In this document: one piece after another, positions 55,450-64,000 of the stretch
How the letters are laid out: the number at the start of each line of letters is the position of its first letter
How positions within the stretch are numbered: the stretch's first letter is position 1
Source of the DNA: Mixta gaviniae
Lineage (GTDB): Bacteria > Pseudomonadota > Gammaproteobacteria > Enterobacterales > Enterobacteriaceae
Assembly: GCF_002953195.1 (NCBI RefSeq)
Contig: NZ_CP026377.1
Coordinates: 2,542,001-2,606,000, forward strand
DNA length: 64,000 bases
Direction of reading: 5' to 3'
Notes under the pieces: generated by a model
Database searches by the model: none
What the model was told of the DNA's origin: nothing
The model's input: only the letters and a program-made list of their open reading frames with translations
Made by a program: the position numbers and the translations under genes

Positions 55450-56121
55450 TCAGGACGGCAGCTTCTCTTTTTCCTGACGGATATCTTTTTCAATCTCTTC
55501 GCGTACGTCTGGCGGGATTTTCAGCGCGTCGCCCAGCTCTTTCAGATAGCTGCGCTCCATAAAGTGATCGACATCGATGGTCGCGCAGCTGAGGAAGTAA
55601 AGCTCCAGCGCCTCTTCCTCATTTTTTACGCCCTGCGCCAGCCAGTGCGGATCGAGCGGACGATTGATCGCCTGCTGGATCAGCGCTTCCGCCTGTTCGC
55701 CGTAGCCCGCCTGATGAATGTTCTGCTCAATCGCCTTACGCTCATCGCCGTCGATATGGCCGTCGCTCTTGGCGGCGAACACCAGCGCGGTAATCAGACG
55801 CTCCGCCCGCTGATCGACCGGGGTCGTCTGCTGGCCGAACTGCGGCTCGTCCTGATGAGCTTCGCGCACGCGCTGTTTGTATTTGTTCCACAACAAGGTG
55901 CCCGCCGCCGCGCCGCCGCCGATAATCAGTGCGTTTTTGCCATATTTGGTCAGCAAATTGCGCGAGGTTTTGCTGGAGATCAGCAGGCCCGCCAGGCTGC
56001 CAAGCGCGCCGGGCGCCAGCATCTTATTTAAGGCTTCGCTGCCACCCTGCGCTTTCGCGCCCGCGTTGCCGAGATTTTTGTTGCCTAACAGTTGTTGAAT
56101 TTGCTGCAGCCAGTTACTCAT
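55450..56121 (-). CDS. yebE: YebE, DUF533 inner-membrane protein
   Basis: A 223-aa protein starting [15 protein letters not shown] hydrophobic glycine-rich region (about 28-75, [20 protein letters not shown]) is followed by a TerB-like DUF533 domain ([20 protein letters not shown]). E. coli YebE is induced by envelope stress (Cpx). Function unknown. Start selected by alignment with E. coli YebE. Confidence 0.92.
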   Translation of the reverse strand: MSNWLQQIQQLLGNKNLGNAGAKAQGGSEALNKMLAPGALGSLAGLLISSKTSRNLLTKYGKNALIIGGGAAAGTLLWNKYKQRVREAHQDEPQFGQQTTPVDQRAERLITALVFAAKSDGHIDGDERKAIEQNIHQAGYGEQAEALIQQAINRPLDPHWLAQGVKNEEEALELYFLSCATIDVDHFMERSYLKELGDALKIPPDVREEIEKDIRQEKEKLPS

Positions 56122-56419
56122 AGTCTCTCCTTTCGCAATATGCGTTTCAGTCTGAAGCACCGGACGTCAAGAAGCGTAAGCGGAAGCAAACAGATGAAAA
56201 CGCCGCGTCGGAAAACCGGCGCGGCGTCAGGCAGGACAGACAAAATAATAAAACGAACGCGATACCGTTACACGCTCAGGCGCCCCGGCGCGTTGTCTGA
56301 AACGATGCGGCCGCCTGCTAAGCACGCGACCGCAGCTCTGCCTGACCCGCGGGTAGCCCCGCTCTGCTCAACCTCTTCTGAACAAAGTGTGGCTGATATT
56401 CGTCAGGCTGCAATGTTGA

Positions 56420-56734
56420 TCAGGCTGCCTTAACGGCGCGCACCTTTTTGCTGCTCTCTTCATCAGCCGCTTTCGGCGCGGCATTGTCAGGCTGCGCTTC
56501 CGGCAGCTTGCTGGTGCGCAGAATATGCTGCACCGCATCTTTCTGCTCGGCCAGGAACAGGCCCAGGTTTTCAAACTGCGCCTCATCCAGCGACAGCTCG
56601 CTCTGCAACAGCCAGTCAGTAAAGGCCTCCGCCATATCGAGCATTTTGTCGTATGCGTCTGCTTCTTTCTTGCTGGCAAATGTCATCTTTTCTTCACCTT
56701 TTCTCACCACTACAAATTTGGTTTCAACAGCCAT
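56420..56734 (-). CDS. yebG: SOS-induced protein YebG
   Basis: A 104-aa protein ([20 protein letters not shown] onward) identical in plan to E. coli YebG: conserved N-terminal 75 residues and a variable Ala/Lys-rich tail. It is DNA-damage inducible; the molecular role is not settled. A consensus LexA box lies 13 bp upstream of the start. Confidence 0.95.
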   Translation of the reverse strand: MAVETKFVVVRKGEEKMTFASKKEADAYDKMLDMAEAFTDWLLQSELSLDEAQFENLGLFLAEQKDAVQHILRTSKLPEAQPDNAAPKAADEESSKKVRAVKAA

Positions 56735-56747
56735 GACTCACCTCGAT

Positions 56748-56767
56748 TACTGTATTTTTATACAGTA
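56748..56767 (-). promoter_or_regulatory. LexA box of yebG
   Basis: TACTG-N10-CAGTA, a full SOS box, directly upstream of yebG, as known in E. coli. Confidence 0.93.
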
Positions 56768-56810
56768 TAGCAGGCCCAATATTGAGATCAAGCTTTCCCG
56801 ACAGCTGCGT

Positions 56811-56826
56811 ACGCAAACGTTTTCGT
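56811..56826 (+). promoter_or_regulatory. PurR operator of purT
   Basis: ACGCAAACGTTTTCGT matches the 16-bp PurR consensus (ACGCAAACGTTTGCGT) at 15 positions and lies 44 bp before purT, which is a PurR-regulated gene in E. coli. Confidence 0.9.
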
Positions 56827-56870
56827 ATATACTGCGCGCGTTTTTCTTCTTCACTTTTCAGGTAGAGATT

Positions 56871-58049
56871 ATGACGACTCTTGGAACGGCGCTGCGTCCG
56901 GGCGCGACACGCGTTATGCTGCTGGGCTCCGGCGAATTGGGTAAAGAAGTGGCGATAGAATGCCAGCGGCTGGGCGTGGAGGTGATCGCCGTCGATCGTT
57001 ACGCTGATGCGCCGGCGATGCATGTTGCGCACCGCAGCCATGTGATCAATATGCTGGACGGCGCAGCGCTGCAAGCGCTGATCGCTCAGGAGCGTCCCGA
57101 TTACGTGGTGCCTGAAATCGAAGCGATCGCCACCGATACGCTGCTCGAGCTGGAGCAGCAGGGCCAGCGCGTGGTACCCAACGCGCGCGCGGCGCGTCTG
57201 ACCATGAACCGTGAAGGCATCCGTCGCCTGGCGGCGGAAACCCTGGGGCTGCCCACCTCCTCCTACCGTTTCGCCGACAGCCAGCAGGCGTTTATCGCTG
57301 CGGCGCAAGAGATCGGCTTTCCCTGCATCGTTAAGCCGGTGATGAGTTCCTCTGGCAAGGGGCAGAGCTTTATCCGCGAAGCGGCGCAGTTGCCGCAGGC
57401 GTGGGAGTATGCGCAACAGGGCGGCCGCGCCGGCGCCGGCAAAGTGATCGTCGAAGGCGTGGTGAAATTCGATTTTGAAATCACCCTGCTTACTATCAGC
57501 GCGGTGGACGGCATTCACTTCTGCGCGCCGATTGGTCACCGTCAGGAGGATGGCGACTACCGCGAATCCTGGCAACCGCAGCAGATGAGCCCGCTGGCGC
57601 TGCAGCGCGCTCAGGCGGTCGCCGAAAAAGTGGTGACCGGGCTGGGCGGTTTCGGCCTGTTCGGCGTCGAGCTGTTTGTTTGCGGCGATGAGGTGGTGTT
57701 CAGCGAAGTTTCGCCACGCCCGCACGACACCGGCATGGTGACGCTAATTTCGCAGGATATGTCGGAGTTCGCGCTGCACGTACGCGCCTTTCTCGGTCTG
57801 CCTGTCGGCGCGGTACGTCAGTATGGTCCCGCCGCTTCGGCGGTGATCCTGCCGGAACTGCGCAGCGGCGATGTCCGCTACGGTAACCTTGAGCAGGCGC
57901 TGGGCGCCGGTCTGCAGCTGCGGCTGTTTGGCAAGCCGGATGTGGAAGGAAAACGGCGAATGGGCGTCGCGCTGGCGACCGGGGAAAGCACAGAAGAAGC
58001 GGTCGCGCGGGCGGTGGCCGCCGCGGCCGTCGTGCAGGTCAGCGGCTGA
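56871..58049 (+). CDS. purT: Formate-dependent GAR transformylase
   Basis: A 392-aa ATP-grasp enzyme, same length as E. coli PurT. It makes formyl-GAR from formate in purine synthesis. Key segments are [16 protein letters not shown] (nucleotide/GAR binding), [18 protein letters not shown] (glycine-rich ATP loop) and [14 protein letters not shown] (metal and phosphate site). The ATG at 56871 matches the family; the open frame upstream overlaps yebG and is not coding. Confidence 0.96.
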   Translation: MTTLGTALRPGATRVMLLGSGELGKEVAIECQRLGVEVIAVDRYADAPAMHVAHRSHVINMLDGAALQALIAQERPDYVVPEIEAIATDTLLELEQQGQRVVPNARAARLTMNREGIRRLAAETLGLPTSSYRFADSQQAFIAAAQEIGFPCIVKPVMSSSGKGQSFIREAAQLPQAWEYAQQGGRAGAGKVIVEGVVKFDFEITLLTISAVDGIHFCAPIGHRQEDGDYRESWQPQQMSPLALQRAQAVAEKVVTGLGGFGLFGVELFVCGDEVVFSEVSPRPHDTGMVTLISQDMSEFALHVRAFLGLPVGAVRQYGPAASAVILPELRSGDVRYGNLEQALGAGLQLRLFGKPDVEGKRRMGVALATGESTEEAVARAVAAAAVVQVSG

Positions 58050-58087
58050 GGCGGACGGCTCTCCCGCAGCGAGAGAGCCGCTATGTC

Positions 58088-58726
58088 TTAACGCGCGCCG
58101 GCGACGGCTTCGCGCGCCAGTTCGGTAATACGCTGATAATCGCCGGAGGCCAGCGCGTCATTCGGCACCAGCCAGGAGCCGCCGATGCACAGCACGCTGT
58201 TCAGCGCCAGATAGTCGCGGTAGTTTTTCGGCGAAATGCCGCCGGTCGGACAGAAGCGCACCTGCGGGAAAGGCCCGGCAATCGCCTGCAGCGCTTTCAC
58301 CCCGCCATTCGCTTCCGCCGGGAAGAATTTAAATTCGCGCAGGCCATATTGCATTCCGGTCATCAGTTCGGAAACGGTGCTGATGCCGGGGATCAGCGGA
58401 ACGGTGCCTTCCACCGCCGCCTGCAGCAGCGGCTCGGTGATGCCCGGGCTGATGACAAACTGGGCGCCGGCGGCGGTCACTTCCGCCAGCTGCTGGGTAT
58501 TGATTACCGTTCCGGCGCCGACGATGGCATCCGGCACTTCCTGAATGATCGCTTTCAGCGCATCCATCGCCACCGGCGTGCGCAGCGTCACTTCCAGCAC
58601 CCTTACGCCGCCTGCCACCAGCGCTTTAGCCATCGGCACCGCGTGCGCCAGATCGTTAACCACGATCACCGGCACGACCGGTCCGGTTGTCAGAATCGCC
58701 TCAGCGCTTGTTTTCCAGTTTTTCAT
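58088..58726 (-). CDS. eda: KHG/KDPG aldolase
   Basis: A 212-aa class I aldolase trimer that splits 2-keto-3-deoxy-6-phosphogluconate to pyruvate and glyceraldehyde 3-phosphate. The Schiff-base Lys is in [14 protein letters not shown], the proton-transfer Glu in [10 protein letters not shown]. In E. coli the order is zwf-edd-eda; here edd is absent and eda follows zwf after a terminator, so eda probably has its own promoter and serves hexuronate or pectin catabolism, where KdgR control would be expected. Confidence 0.95.
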   Translation of the reverse strand: MKNWKTSAEAILTTGPVVPVIVVNDLAHAVPMAKALVAGGVRVLEVTLRTPVAMDALKAIIQEVPDAIVGAGTVINTQQLAEVTAAGAQFVISPGITEPLLQAAVEGTVPLIPGISTVSELMTGMQYGLREFKFFPAEANGGVKALQAIAGPFPQVRFCPTGGISPKNYRDYLALNSVLCIGGSWLVPNDALASGDYQRITELAREAVAGAR

Positions 58727-58898
58727 CGTTCTACTCTCCTGTCAGGCCAGCGAACCCATCCGACCACTGGCAATAATGGCGCGCATCCGCGCAGCAAAGG
58801 AAACGCTCAATACCATACCCGATTTTATTCGCGGCCGTCCACGCCCTTCAGCAGTTTTTGAAACTGCGGTTCACTTTTTCAGATAAGCGCGTCAGGGC

Positions 58899-58926
58899 AA
58901 AAAAAAGCCCGCTTTTCGCGGGCTTA
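58899..58926 (-). terminator. Terminator of zwf
   Basis: AAGCCCGC / GCGGGCTT hairpin followed by T-run on the - strand, 12 bp past the zwf stop. It separates zwf from eda. Confidence 0.85.
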
Positions 58927-58937
58927 GTCACTCAGTG

Positions 58938-60413
58938 TTATTCAAACTCGTTCCAGGAACGGCCGTCGCGCGTGATCATTGCGACAGAGGCGACCGGCCC
59001 CCAGGTGCCAGCCTGATACGGCTTCGGCGCCTCGTTATCGGCGGACCATGCGTCGATGATGGAGTCGACCCATGTCCATGCCGCTTCCACTTCGTCACGG
59101 CGCACAAACAGCGCCTGAATGCCGCGCATGCTTTCCAGCAGCAGACGTTCATAGGCATCCGCCAGGTGAGACTGATTAAAAGTCTCGGAGTAGCTCAGGT
59201 CGAGCTTGGTGGTCTGCAGGTTATGCTTGTGATCAAGACCCGGCACTTTATTCAGGATCTCGATATCCACCCCTTCATCCGGCTGCAGGCGAATGGTCAG
59301 CTTGTTCTGCGGCAGCTCCTGCCAGGACTCTTTAAACAGGTTCATTTCCGGGTTTTTAAAGTAAACCACGACTTCAGAACATTTGGTCGGCAGACGCTTG
59401 CCGGTGCGCAGGTAGAACGGCACGCCCGCCCAGCGCCAGTTGTCGATATCGACGCGAATAGAGACGAAGGTTTCGGTGTTGCTCGCCTTGTTGGCGCCCT
59501 CTTCTTCCAGATAGCCCGGCACTTTTTTGCCCTGCACGAAGCCGGCGGTGTACTGGCCGCGCACGGTTTTTTCACGCACGTTGGTATGGTCGATGCGGCG
59601 CAGCGAACGCAGCACTTTGACCTTCTCATCGCGGATGCTGTCGGCGCTGAGATCGGAGGGGGGCGACATGGCGATCATGGTCAGCACCTGCAGCAGGTGG
59701 TTCTGGATCATATCGCGCATCTGGCCCGCTTTATCAAAGTAGCCCCAGCGGCCTTCGATGCCCACTTCTTCCGCCACGGTGATCTGCACGTGGTCGATGG
59801 TGCGGTTGTCCCAGTTATTGGCGAACAGCGAGTTGGCGAAGCGCAGCGCCAGCAGGTTCAGCACCGTCTCTTTACCAAGGTAGTGGTCGATGCGGAACAC
59901 CTGGCACTCTTCGAAATATTCGCCGACCTGATCGTTAATTTCCTGCGAGGTTTCCAGCGAGGTGCCGAGCGGTTTTTCCATCACTACGCGCGCCGGTTTG
60001 GCGTTCAGCTTCGCCTGGCCGAGGCCTTTGCAGATGGCGCCGAAGGTGCTGGGCGGCATAGCGAAATAGTTAATGGTGACGCGGTTTTTCTGATCGAGCA
60101 TTTTACCCAGACGCGCGAAGTGCGTGGTGTCGTTCACGTCCAGGTTGCAGAAATCGAGGCGGTTGCTGAGGCGATCCCACAGCGCTTCGTCGATTTTCTC
60201 TTTCATGAAGGTTTCCAGCGCCTCACGCACCACTTTGGTGTATTCCGCTTTATCCCATTCCGCACGCCCAACGCCGATAATTCGGGTCTGCTCATGGATC
60301 TGCCCGGCCTTTTCCAGCTGATACAGGGAAGGCAGCAGTTTCCGGCGCGCCAGATCGCCTTTGGCGCCAAAAATGACCAGATCGCATGCCTGGGCTGTTT
60401 GTGTTACCGCCAT
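58938..60413 (-). CDS. zwf: Glucose-6-phosphate 1-dehydrogenase
   Basis: A 491-aa NADP-dependent dehydrogenase, the entry enzyme of the oxidative pentose phosphate pathway. The coenzyme motif is [19 protein letters not shown] near the N-terminus and the substrate motif is RIDHYLGKE near residue 177, which leads into [11 protein letters not shown]. Full length and intact. A HexR-type palindrome lies about 60 bp upstream, and hexR is divergent. Confidence 0.97.
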   Translation of the reverse strand: MAVTQTAQACDLVIFGAKGDLARRKLLPSLYQLEKAGQIHEQTRIIGVGRAEWDKAEYTKVVREALETFMKEKIDEALWDRLSNRLDFCNLDVNDTTHFARLGKMLDQKNRVTINYFAMPPSTFGAICKGLGQAKLNAKPARVVMEKPLGTSLETSQEINDQVGEYFEECQVFRIDHYLGKETVLNLLALRFANSLFANNWDNRTIDHVQITVAEEVGIEGRWGYFDKAGQMRDMIQNHLLQVLTMIAMSPPSDLSADSIRDEKVKVLRSLRRIDHTNVREKTVRGQYTAGFVQGKKVPGYLEEEGANKASNTETFVSIRVDIDNWRWAGVPFYLRTGKRLPTKCSEVVVYFKNPEMNLFKESWQELPQNKLTIRLQPDEGVDIEILNKVPGLDHKHNLQTTKLDLSYSETFNQSHLADAYERLLLESMRGIQALFVRRDEVEAAWTWVDSIIDAWSADNEAPKPYQAGTWGPVASVAMITRDGRSWNEFE

Positions 60414-60473
60414 TCTTATCTCCTCGTTGCAGGATGAGTTGAGCCGAAAATTCCCGACTGGCTCAGCTCTTAT

Positions 60474-60488
60474 TGTAATTTTATTTCA
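60474..60488 (-). promoter_or_regulatory. HexR operator candidate upstream of zwf
   Basis: TGAAATAAAATTACA on the - strand resembles the HexR palindrome TGTAATTAAATTACA at 13 of 15 positions. HexR controls zwf in enterobacteria, and the site lies between hexR and zwf. Confidence 0.65.
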
Positions 60489-60771
60489 GCACAATGTACT
60501 GTGTTTAACCGGCGCGGGTAAACCGGCGCCCGCCTCTTTTGCCATAACCGCTTATTTTAGCGACGCTCTGGTCCAATCGCGCATCGATTTCACCTTACTT
60601 TTCTTATGGCTTCGGCCGGTAAAAATCAGACACAGCTCATATTCTGGCAAAAAACGTCAGGAAGCGTTTTACCTGCGCTGCCATGTTGCTGTCGCCGCAC
60701 GGTATATTCTCAGTAAATGACCATCGGATGCACCTGTAAATGAAATCGACGGAAGTGATGAGCGTGACCAA

Positions 60772-61644
60772 ATGAACAACATGCTGGACCGAATTCAAAC
60801 GCAGCTTCCCCACCTCAGCAAATCTGAACGTAAGGTCGCCGAAGCGATCCTCGCGGCGCCGGAAAGCGCTATCCACTCCAGTATCGCCCTGATGGCCAGC
60901 AGCGCGGGCGTCAGCGATCCGACGGTAAACCGTTTCTGTCACAGGATGCAGACCAAAGGCTTTCCCGATTTCAAACTGCAGCTGGCGCAGAGCCTGGCGA
61001 CCGGCACGCCCTGGGTGAGCCGCAATATTGACGAGCATGATGCGGCGGAAATCTACACCGATAAGCTCTTCCATTCGGCGCTGGCCGGTCTTGAACAGGT
61101 GCGCCAGCAGCTTGATATGCAGGCGATCCAGCGCGCCGTCGAACTGCTGGCGGCGGCGAAAAAGATCAGCTTCTTCGGGCTGGGCGCCTCGGCGGCGGTA
61201 GCGCACGATGCGATGAACAAATTTTTTCGCTTCAACGTGCCGGTGATCTATTCCGATGACGTGGTGATGCAGCGCATGAGCTGCATCAACAGCGGTACGG
61301 AGGATGTGGTGGTGCTGATCTCCCATACCGGCCGCACCAAATCCCTGACAGAGCTGGCACAGCTGGCGCGCGAGAACGGCGCGGCGGTGCTGGCCCTTAC
61401 CGCCTCTGGCTCGCCGCTGGCGCGCGAAGCGTCGCTGCTGCTGGCGCTGGACGTGGCGGAGGATACCGACATCTATATGCCGATGGTGTCACGCATGGCG
61501 CAGCTGATGCTGATTGACGTGCTGGCGACCGGCTTCACCCTGCATCGCGGCGCCCAGTTTCGCGACAATCTCCGGCGGGTTAAAGAGGCGCTGAAAGCGT
61601 CGCGGCTGGATAAAGCGAGCGATGCCCTTTCCGCACCGCGCTAA
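60772..61644 (+). CDS. hexR: RpiR-family regulator HexR
   Basis: A 290-aa regulator with an N-terminal RpiR helix-turn-helix (LSKSERKVAEAI, GVSDPTVNRFCHRM) and a C-terminal SIS domain (FFGLGASAAVAHDAMNKFFR, LISHTGRTKSLTEL) that senses KDPG. It controls zwf, eda, pykA and other central carbon genes. Divergent from zwf with 358 bp between; apart from the HexR site that gap holds no gene. An in-frame ATG 9 bp downstream is an alternative start. Confidence 0.94.
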   Translation: MNNMLDRIQTQLPHLSKSERKVAEAILAAPESAIHSSIALMASSAGVSDPTVNRFCHRMQTKGFPDFKLQLAQSLATGTPWVSRNIDEHDAAEIYTDKLFHSALAGLEQVRQQLDMQAIQRAVELLAAAKKISFFGLGASAAVAHDAMNKFFRFNVPVIYSDDVVMQRMSCINSGTEDVVVLISHTGRTKSLTELAQLARENGAAVLALTASGSPLAREASLLLALDVAEDTDIYMPMVSRMAQLMLIDVLATGFTLHRGAQFRDNLRRVKEALKASRLDKASDALSAPR

Positions 61645-61916
61645 GCGCGCCGGCGCGCGCTGTCGCCCGTTCGCTGCGTTAAATCTTGTCTGTTATCAAT
61701 GAAGTTTTCCTTCAGCGTGCAGGAAGAGTGACTTTAGCAACGGGTGTCAGTATTGTATTTGTCGAACAGATTATCTTCTCTCTCCGCCGCTAAAAGCGCG
61801 CGTACGAGAGCAACAGAGAGGAAAGTTTACCCGCTGCAAGCCGATAAATAATCATAATCAGACCATCCATGCTTACTCTGTGCATCACTCAGGTTTCTAC
61901 ACCTTAAGGAAAACCC

Positions 61917-63359
61917 ATGACCCGACGTCTCAGAAGAACCAAGATCGTAACCACTTTAGGCCCGGCCACCGACCGCGATAACAACCTGGAAAAGATTATT
62001 GCCGCCGGGGCTAACGTAGTGCGACTTAACTTCTCGCACGGCACGCCCGAGGATCATCAGCTGCGTGCGGATAAAGTGCGCGACATCGCCGCCCGCCTGG
62101 GCCGCCACGTCGCCATTCTTGGCGATCTGCAGGGGCCGAAAATCCGCGTGTCGACCTTTAAGGAAGGCAAGATATTCCTCAGCGTCGGCGATCGTTTTCT
62201 GCTTGACGCCGATCTGGGCAAGGGCGAAGGCGATAAAGAGAAAGTCGGCATCGACTATAAAGGCCTGCCGGAAGATGTGGTGCCGGGCGACGTGCTGCTG
62301 CTTGACGATGGCCGCGTACAGTTGAAAGTGCTGGAAGTACGCGACAGCAAAGTGTTTACCGAAGTGACGGTCGGCGGCCCGCTCTCCAACAATAAAGGGA
62401 TTAACAAGCTGGGCGGCGGCCTCTCCGCCGAGGCGCTGACGGAAAAAGACAAAGCGGACATTACTACCGCAGCGAAAATCGGCGTCGACTATCTGGCGGT
62501 CTCCTTCCCGCGCTGCGGCGAAGATCTGAATTACGCGCGCCGCCTGGCACAGGAAGCGGGCAGCGACGCGAAAATCGTGGCGAAGGTGGAGCGCGCCGAG
62601 GCGGTCTCTACCCAGGCGGCGATGGACGACATTATCCTGGCGTCGGATGTGGTGATGGTGGCGCGCGGCGATCTGGGCGTGGAAATCGGCGACCCGGAGC
62701 TGGTGGGCATTCAGAAAGCGCTGATCCGCCGCGCCCGTCAACTGAACCGCGCAGTAATTACCGCCACGCAGATGATGGAATCGATGATCACCAACCCGAT
62801 GCCGACGCGCGCCGAAGTGATGGACGTAGCGAACGCCGTGCTGGACGGCACCGATGCGGTGATGCTGTCAGCGGAAACCGCCGCCGGTCAGTATCCGGCG
62901 GAAACCGTCAGCGCAATGGCGAAAGTCTGCCTCGGCGCGGAAAAAGTGCCGAGTATCAATGTGTCGAAGCACCGTCTGGAAGTGCAGTTCGATAACGTCG
63001 AAGAGGCGATTGCGATGTCGGCCATGTATGCCGCCAACCACCTGCAGGGCGTCACGGCGATCATTACCATGACAGAATCGGGCCGCACCGCGCTGATGAC
63101 CTCGCGCATCACCTCTGGGCTGCCCATCTTCGCCATGTCGCGTCATGAGCGCACGCTGAACCTGACAGCGCTCTACCGCGGCGTCACGCCGGTCTATTTC
63201 GACAGCAATAATGACGGCGTGGCGGCAGCGCACGATGCGATTAACCTGCTGCGCGACAAGGGCTTCCTGGTTTCCGGCGATCTGGTTATCGTGACGCAGG
63301 GCGATGTTATGGGCACTACCGGCACCACCAATACCAGCCGCGTGCTGCTGGTTGATTAA
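61917..63359 (+). CDS. pykA: Pyruvate kinase II
   Basis: A 480-aa pyruvate kinase, the length of E. coli PykA (AMP-activated type). The barrel motifs are [11 protein letters not shown] at the N-terminus, [20 protein letters not shown] and [15 protein letters not shown], and the signature [20 protein letters not shown] (read from [10 protein letters not shown]) is intact. The C-terminal regulatory domain ends NTSRVLLVD. hexR lies upstream on the same strand. Confidence 0.96.
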   Translation: MTRRLRRTKIVTTLGPATDRDNNLEKIIAAGANVVRLNFSHGTPEDHQLRADKVRDIAARLGRHVAILGDLQGPKIRVSTFKEGKIFLSVGDRFLLDADLGKGEGDKEKVGIDYKGLPEDVVPGDVLLLDDGRVQLKVLEVRDSKVFTEVTVGGPLSNNKGINKLGGGLSAEALTEKDKADITTAAKIGVDYLAVSFPRCGEDLNYARRLAQEAGSDAKIVAKVERAEAVSTQAAMDDIILASDVVMVARGDLGVEIGDPELVGIQKALIRRARQLNRAVITATQMMESMITNPMPTRAEVMDVANAVLDGTDAVMLSAETAAGQYPAETVSAMAKVCLGAEKVPSINVSKHRLEVQFDNVEEAIAMSAMYAANHLQGVTAIITMTESGRTALMTSRITSGLPIFAMSRHERTLNLTALYRGVTPVYFDSNNDGVAAAHDAINLLRDKGFLVSGDLVIVTQGDVMGTTGTTNTSRVLLVD

Positions 63360-63365
63360 CGCCTG

Positions 63366-63392
63366 ACGCCGCGGCTGGCCTGCGGCGTTTTC
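63366..63392 (+). terminator. Terminator of pykA
   Basis: ACGCCGC / GCGGCGT stem with a 9-nt loop and TTTTC, 6 bp past the pykA stop. Confidence 0.75.
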
Positions 63393-63450
63393 ACAGGTGC
63401 ATTAACGCTGCGCGCGGCCGCTCCGCGCGCTGTTTGTTGCCAGGCTTTCC

Positions 63451-63722
63451 TTTTCCTGCTGCCTGCCTTGTTCTCTGCCAGTTGTCTCCTGCGCCTGTTA
63501 TCAGCTGCTTGTCGCCTGCTATCTGACATTTGCCGCCTGCGCCTGCCTCCTGTTCTCTGTCCCCCGTTCTCTACCTTCTGCCCTCTGCACTCTGCACTCT
63601 GCACTCTGTCATCTGCCCCTGCTCACTGCCCCTGCTCACTGCCCTTTATCCTCTGCCCTCTGTATCCCGTCCGCTGCCCTCAGCATTCTGCAGCCTGCCC
63701 TCTGTCACTCACTTGCTGGCGA
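63451..63722. repeat. Degenerate heptanucleotide repeat tract, pyrimidine-rich on the + strand
   Basis: About 270 bp with a 7-base period built on TGCCCTC/TGCACTC units: TGCACTC occurs three times in a row near 63591, CCCCTGCTCACTG twice near 63626, and TGCCCTC recurs five times in the same phase. The + strand is strongly pyrimidine-rich. Frames through it on both strands are low-complexity and not called as genes. Confidence 0.85.
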
Positions 63723-64000
63723 CAATTCAGCCGATCCGGCTCGCTTTTTCCCTGTTATTTGTATCACTACTACTGAGAAAAATGTGATCTTAATCACACT
63801 TTAAATATTAATGATACTTATAACTCATTTGTCACAAAAATCCTATTGAATGATAATGATTGCTATTTATAATCGCATTCACATTATCAGTTGCAGCATT
63901 TGCGCAACATAAACAGTGATATCCGTAGGAAATGGGAGGTCTGCCGCTGAAAAAGGTTATCCCCATCGCTTCGCTTTCTTGCCGGTGAGTCTCGCCTCTT
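63723..64000. other. Non-coding end of the window with a Fur-like site
   Basis: AT-rich sequence with GATAATGATTGCTATTTAT at 63852-63870, which matches the left half of the Fur consensus fully and the whole at about 12 of 19 positions. A frame from ATG 63932 (MGGLPLKKVIPIASL) looks like the start of an exported protein but stops at once; one base less would keep it open. The gene expected here in E. coli (lpxM, opposite strand) is not seen. Confidence 0.4.

Noticed and set aside
61700..61714. TGAAGTTTTCCTTCA palindrome upstream of pykA as a HexR site
   Set aside because: It keeps only the outer half-sites of the HexR consensus; too weak to call although pykA is a plausible target.
63451..63722. 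CRISPR-like array
   Set aside because: The period is 7 bases with no spacer-repeat alternation and no cas genes in the window.
63356..63776. Long frames on both strands after pykA
   Set aside because: They run through the heptanucleotide tract and have the low-complexity composition the repeat imposes; no ribosome binding sites.

Overview
The window is chromosomal DNA of an enterobacterium. The backbone follows, gene for gene, the Escherichia coli order nudL-sdaA-yoaD-yoaE-manXYZ-yobD-mntP-rlmA-cspC-yobF-yebO-yobH-kdgR-yebQ-htpX-prc-proQ-msrC-yebS-yebT-rsmF-pphA, then (after an island) sdsR-yebY-yebZ-yobA-holE-exoX-ptrB-yebE-yebG-purT-eda-zwf-hexR-pykA. The proteins are close to but clearly distinct from E. 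coli, edd and mgrB are missing from their usual places, and non-E. coli genes are interleaved. A Pantoea/Mixta/Erwinia-type member of the Erwiniaceae is my inference; no marker gene here proves the genus.

Layout. 1-28.9 kb: GC-rich backbone covering serine deamination, c-di-GMP hydrolysis, mannose PTS (manZ carries a frameshift), Mn2+ export under a yybP-ykoY riboswitch, rRNA methylation, cold-shock protein, KdgR, membrane and periplasmic proteolysis (HtpX, Prc), ProQ, the LetAB lipid-transport pair, and then two divergent exported enzymes (an alpha/beta hydrolase and a secreted type I dehydroquinase). 29-34.2 kb: a tRNA-Gly(CCC), a divergent XRE-cupin regulator and B3/B4-domain protein, then a low-density accessory stretch with a CsbD-like protein, several small membrane ORFs, a YoaK-like microprotein, and a broken M15-type peptidoglycan peptidase followed by a small exported protein that looks like its partner. 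34.2-50.3 kb: a P2/186-type prophage zone at the sdsR locus. 50.3-63.4 kb: backbone again, with SOS (yebG), PurR (purT) and HexR (zwf) sites visible. 63.4-64 kb: a degenerate heptanucleotide repeat tract and no convincing gene.

The prophage zone is the most interesting part. A 23-bp att core identical to the 3' terminator arm and U-tract of the SdsR small RNA occurs at 35615 and 50293 and brackets a 14.7-kb element. It keeps a 186-type genetic switch (CI with a duplicated helix-turn-helix module, Cox-like protein, CII), Fil-like and other early genes, the gpA rolling-circle replication protein, a LexA-controlled Tum antirepressor, cos-like sites, gpU, gpD, Ogr and an integrase with its own LexA box. 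A single deletion fuses the 3' part of portal gene Q back to back with the 3' end of tape-measure gene T, removing all capsid, packaging, lysis and most tail genes. The element also carries low-GC cargo: a 309-aa protein with a HEPN RNase motif next to CI, and a second HEPN-motif gene (DUF4209-like) split by one frameshift, plus a membrane protein/DUF1493 pair. To its left sits the right end (a truncated ogr, a second integrase and an att site) of another, otherwise lost, tandem prophage. The whole reads as a decaying or domesticated P2-like prophage that retains the replication, excision and packaging-signal functions of a phage satellite, together with candidate defence genes.
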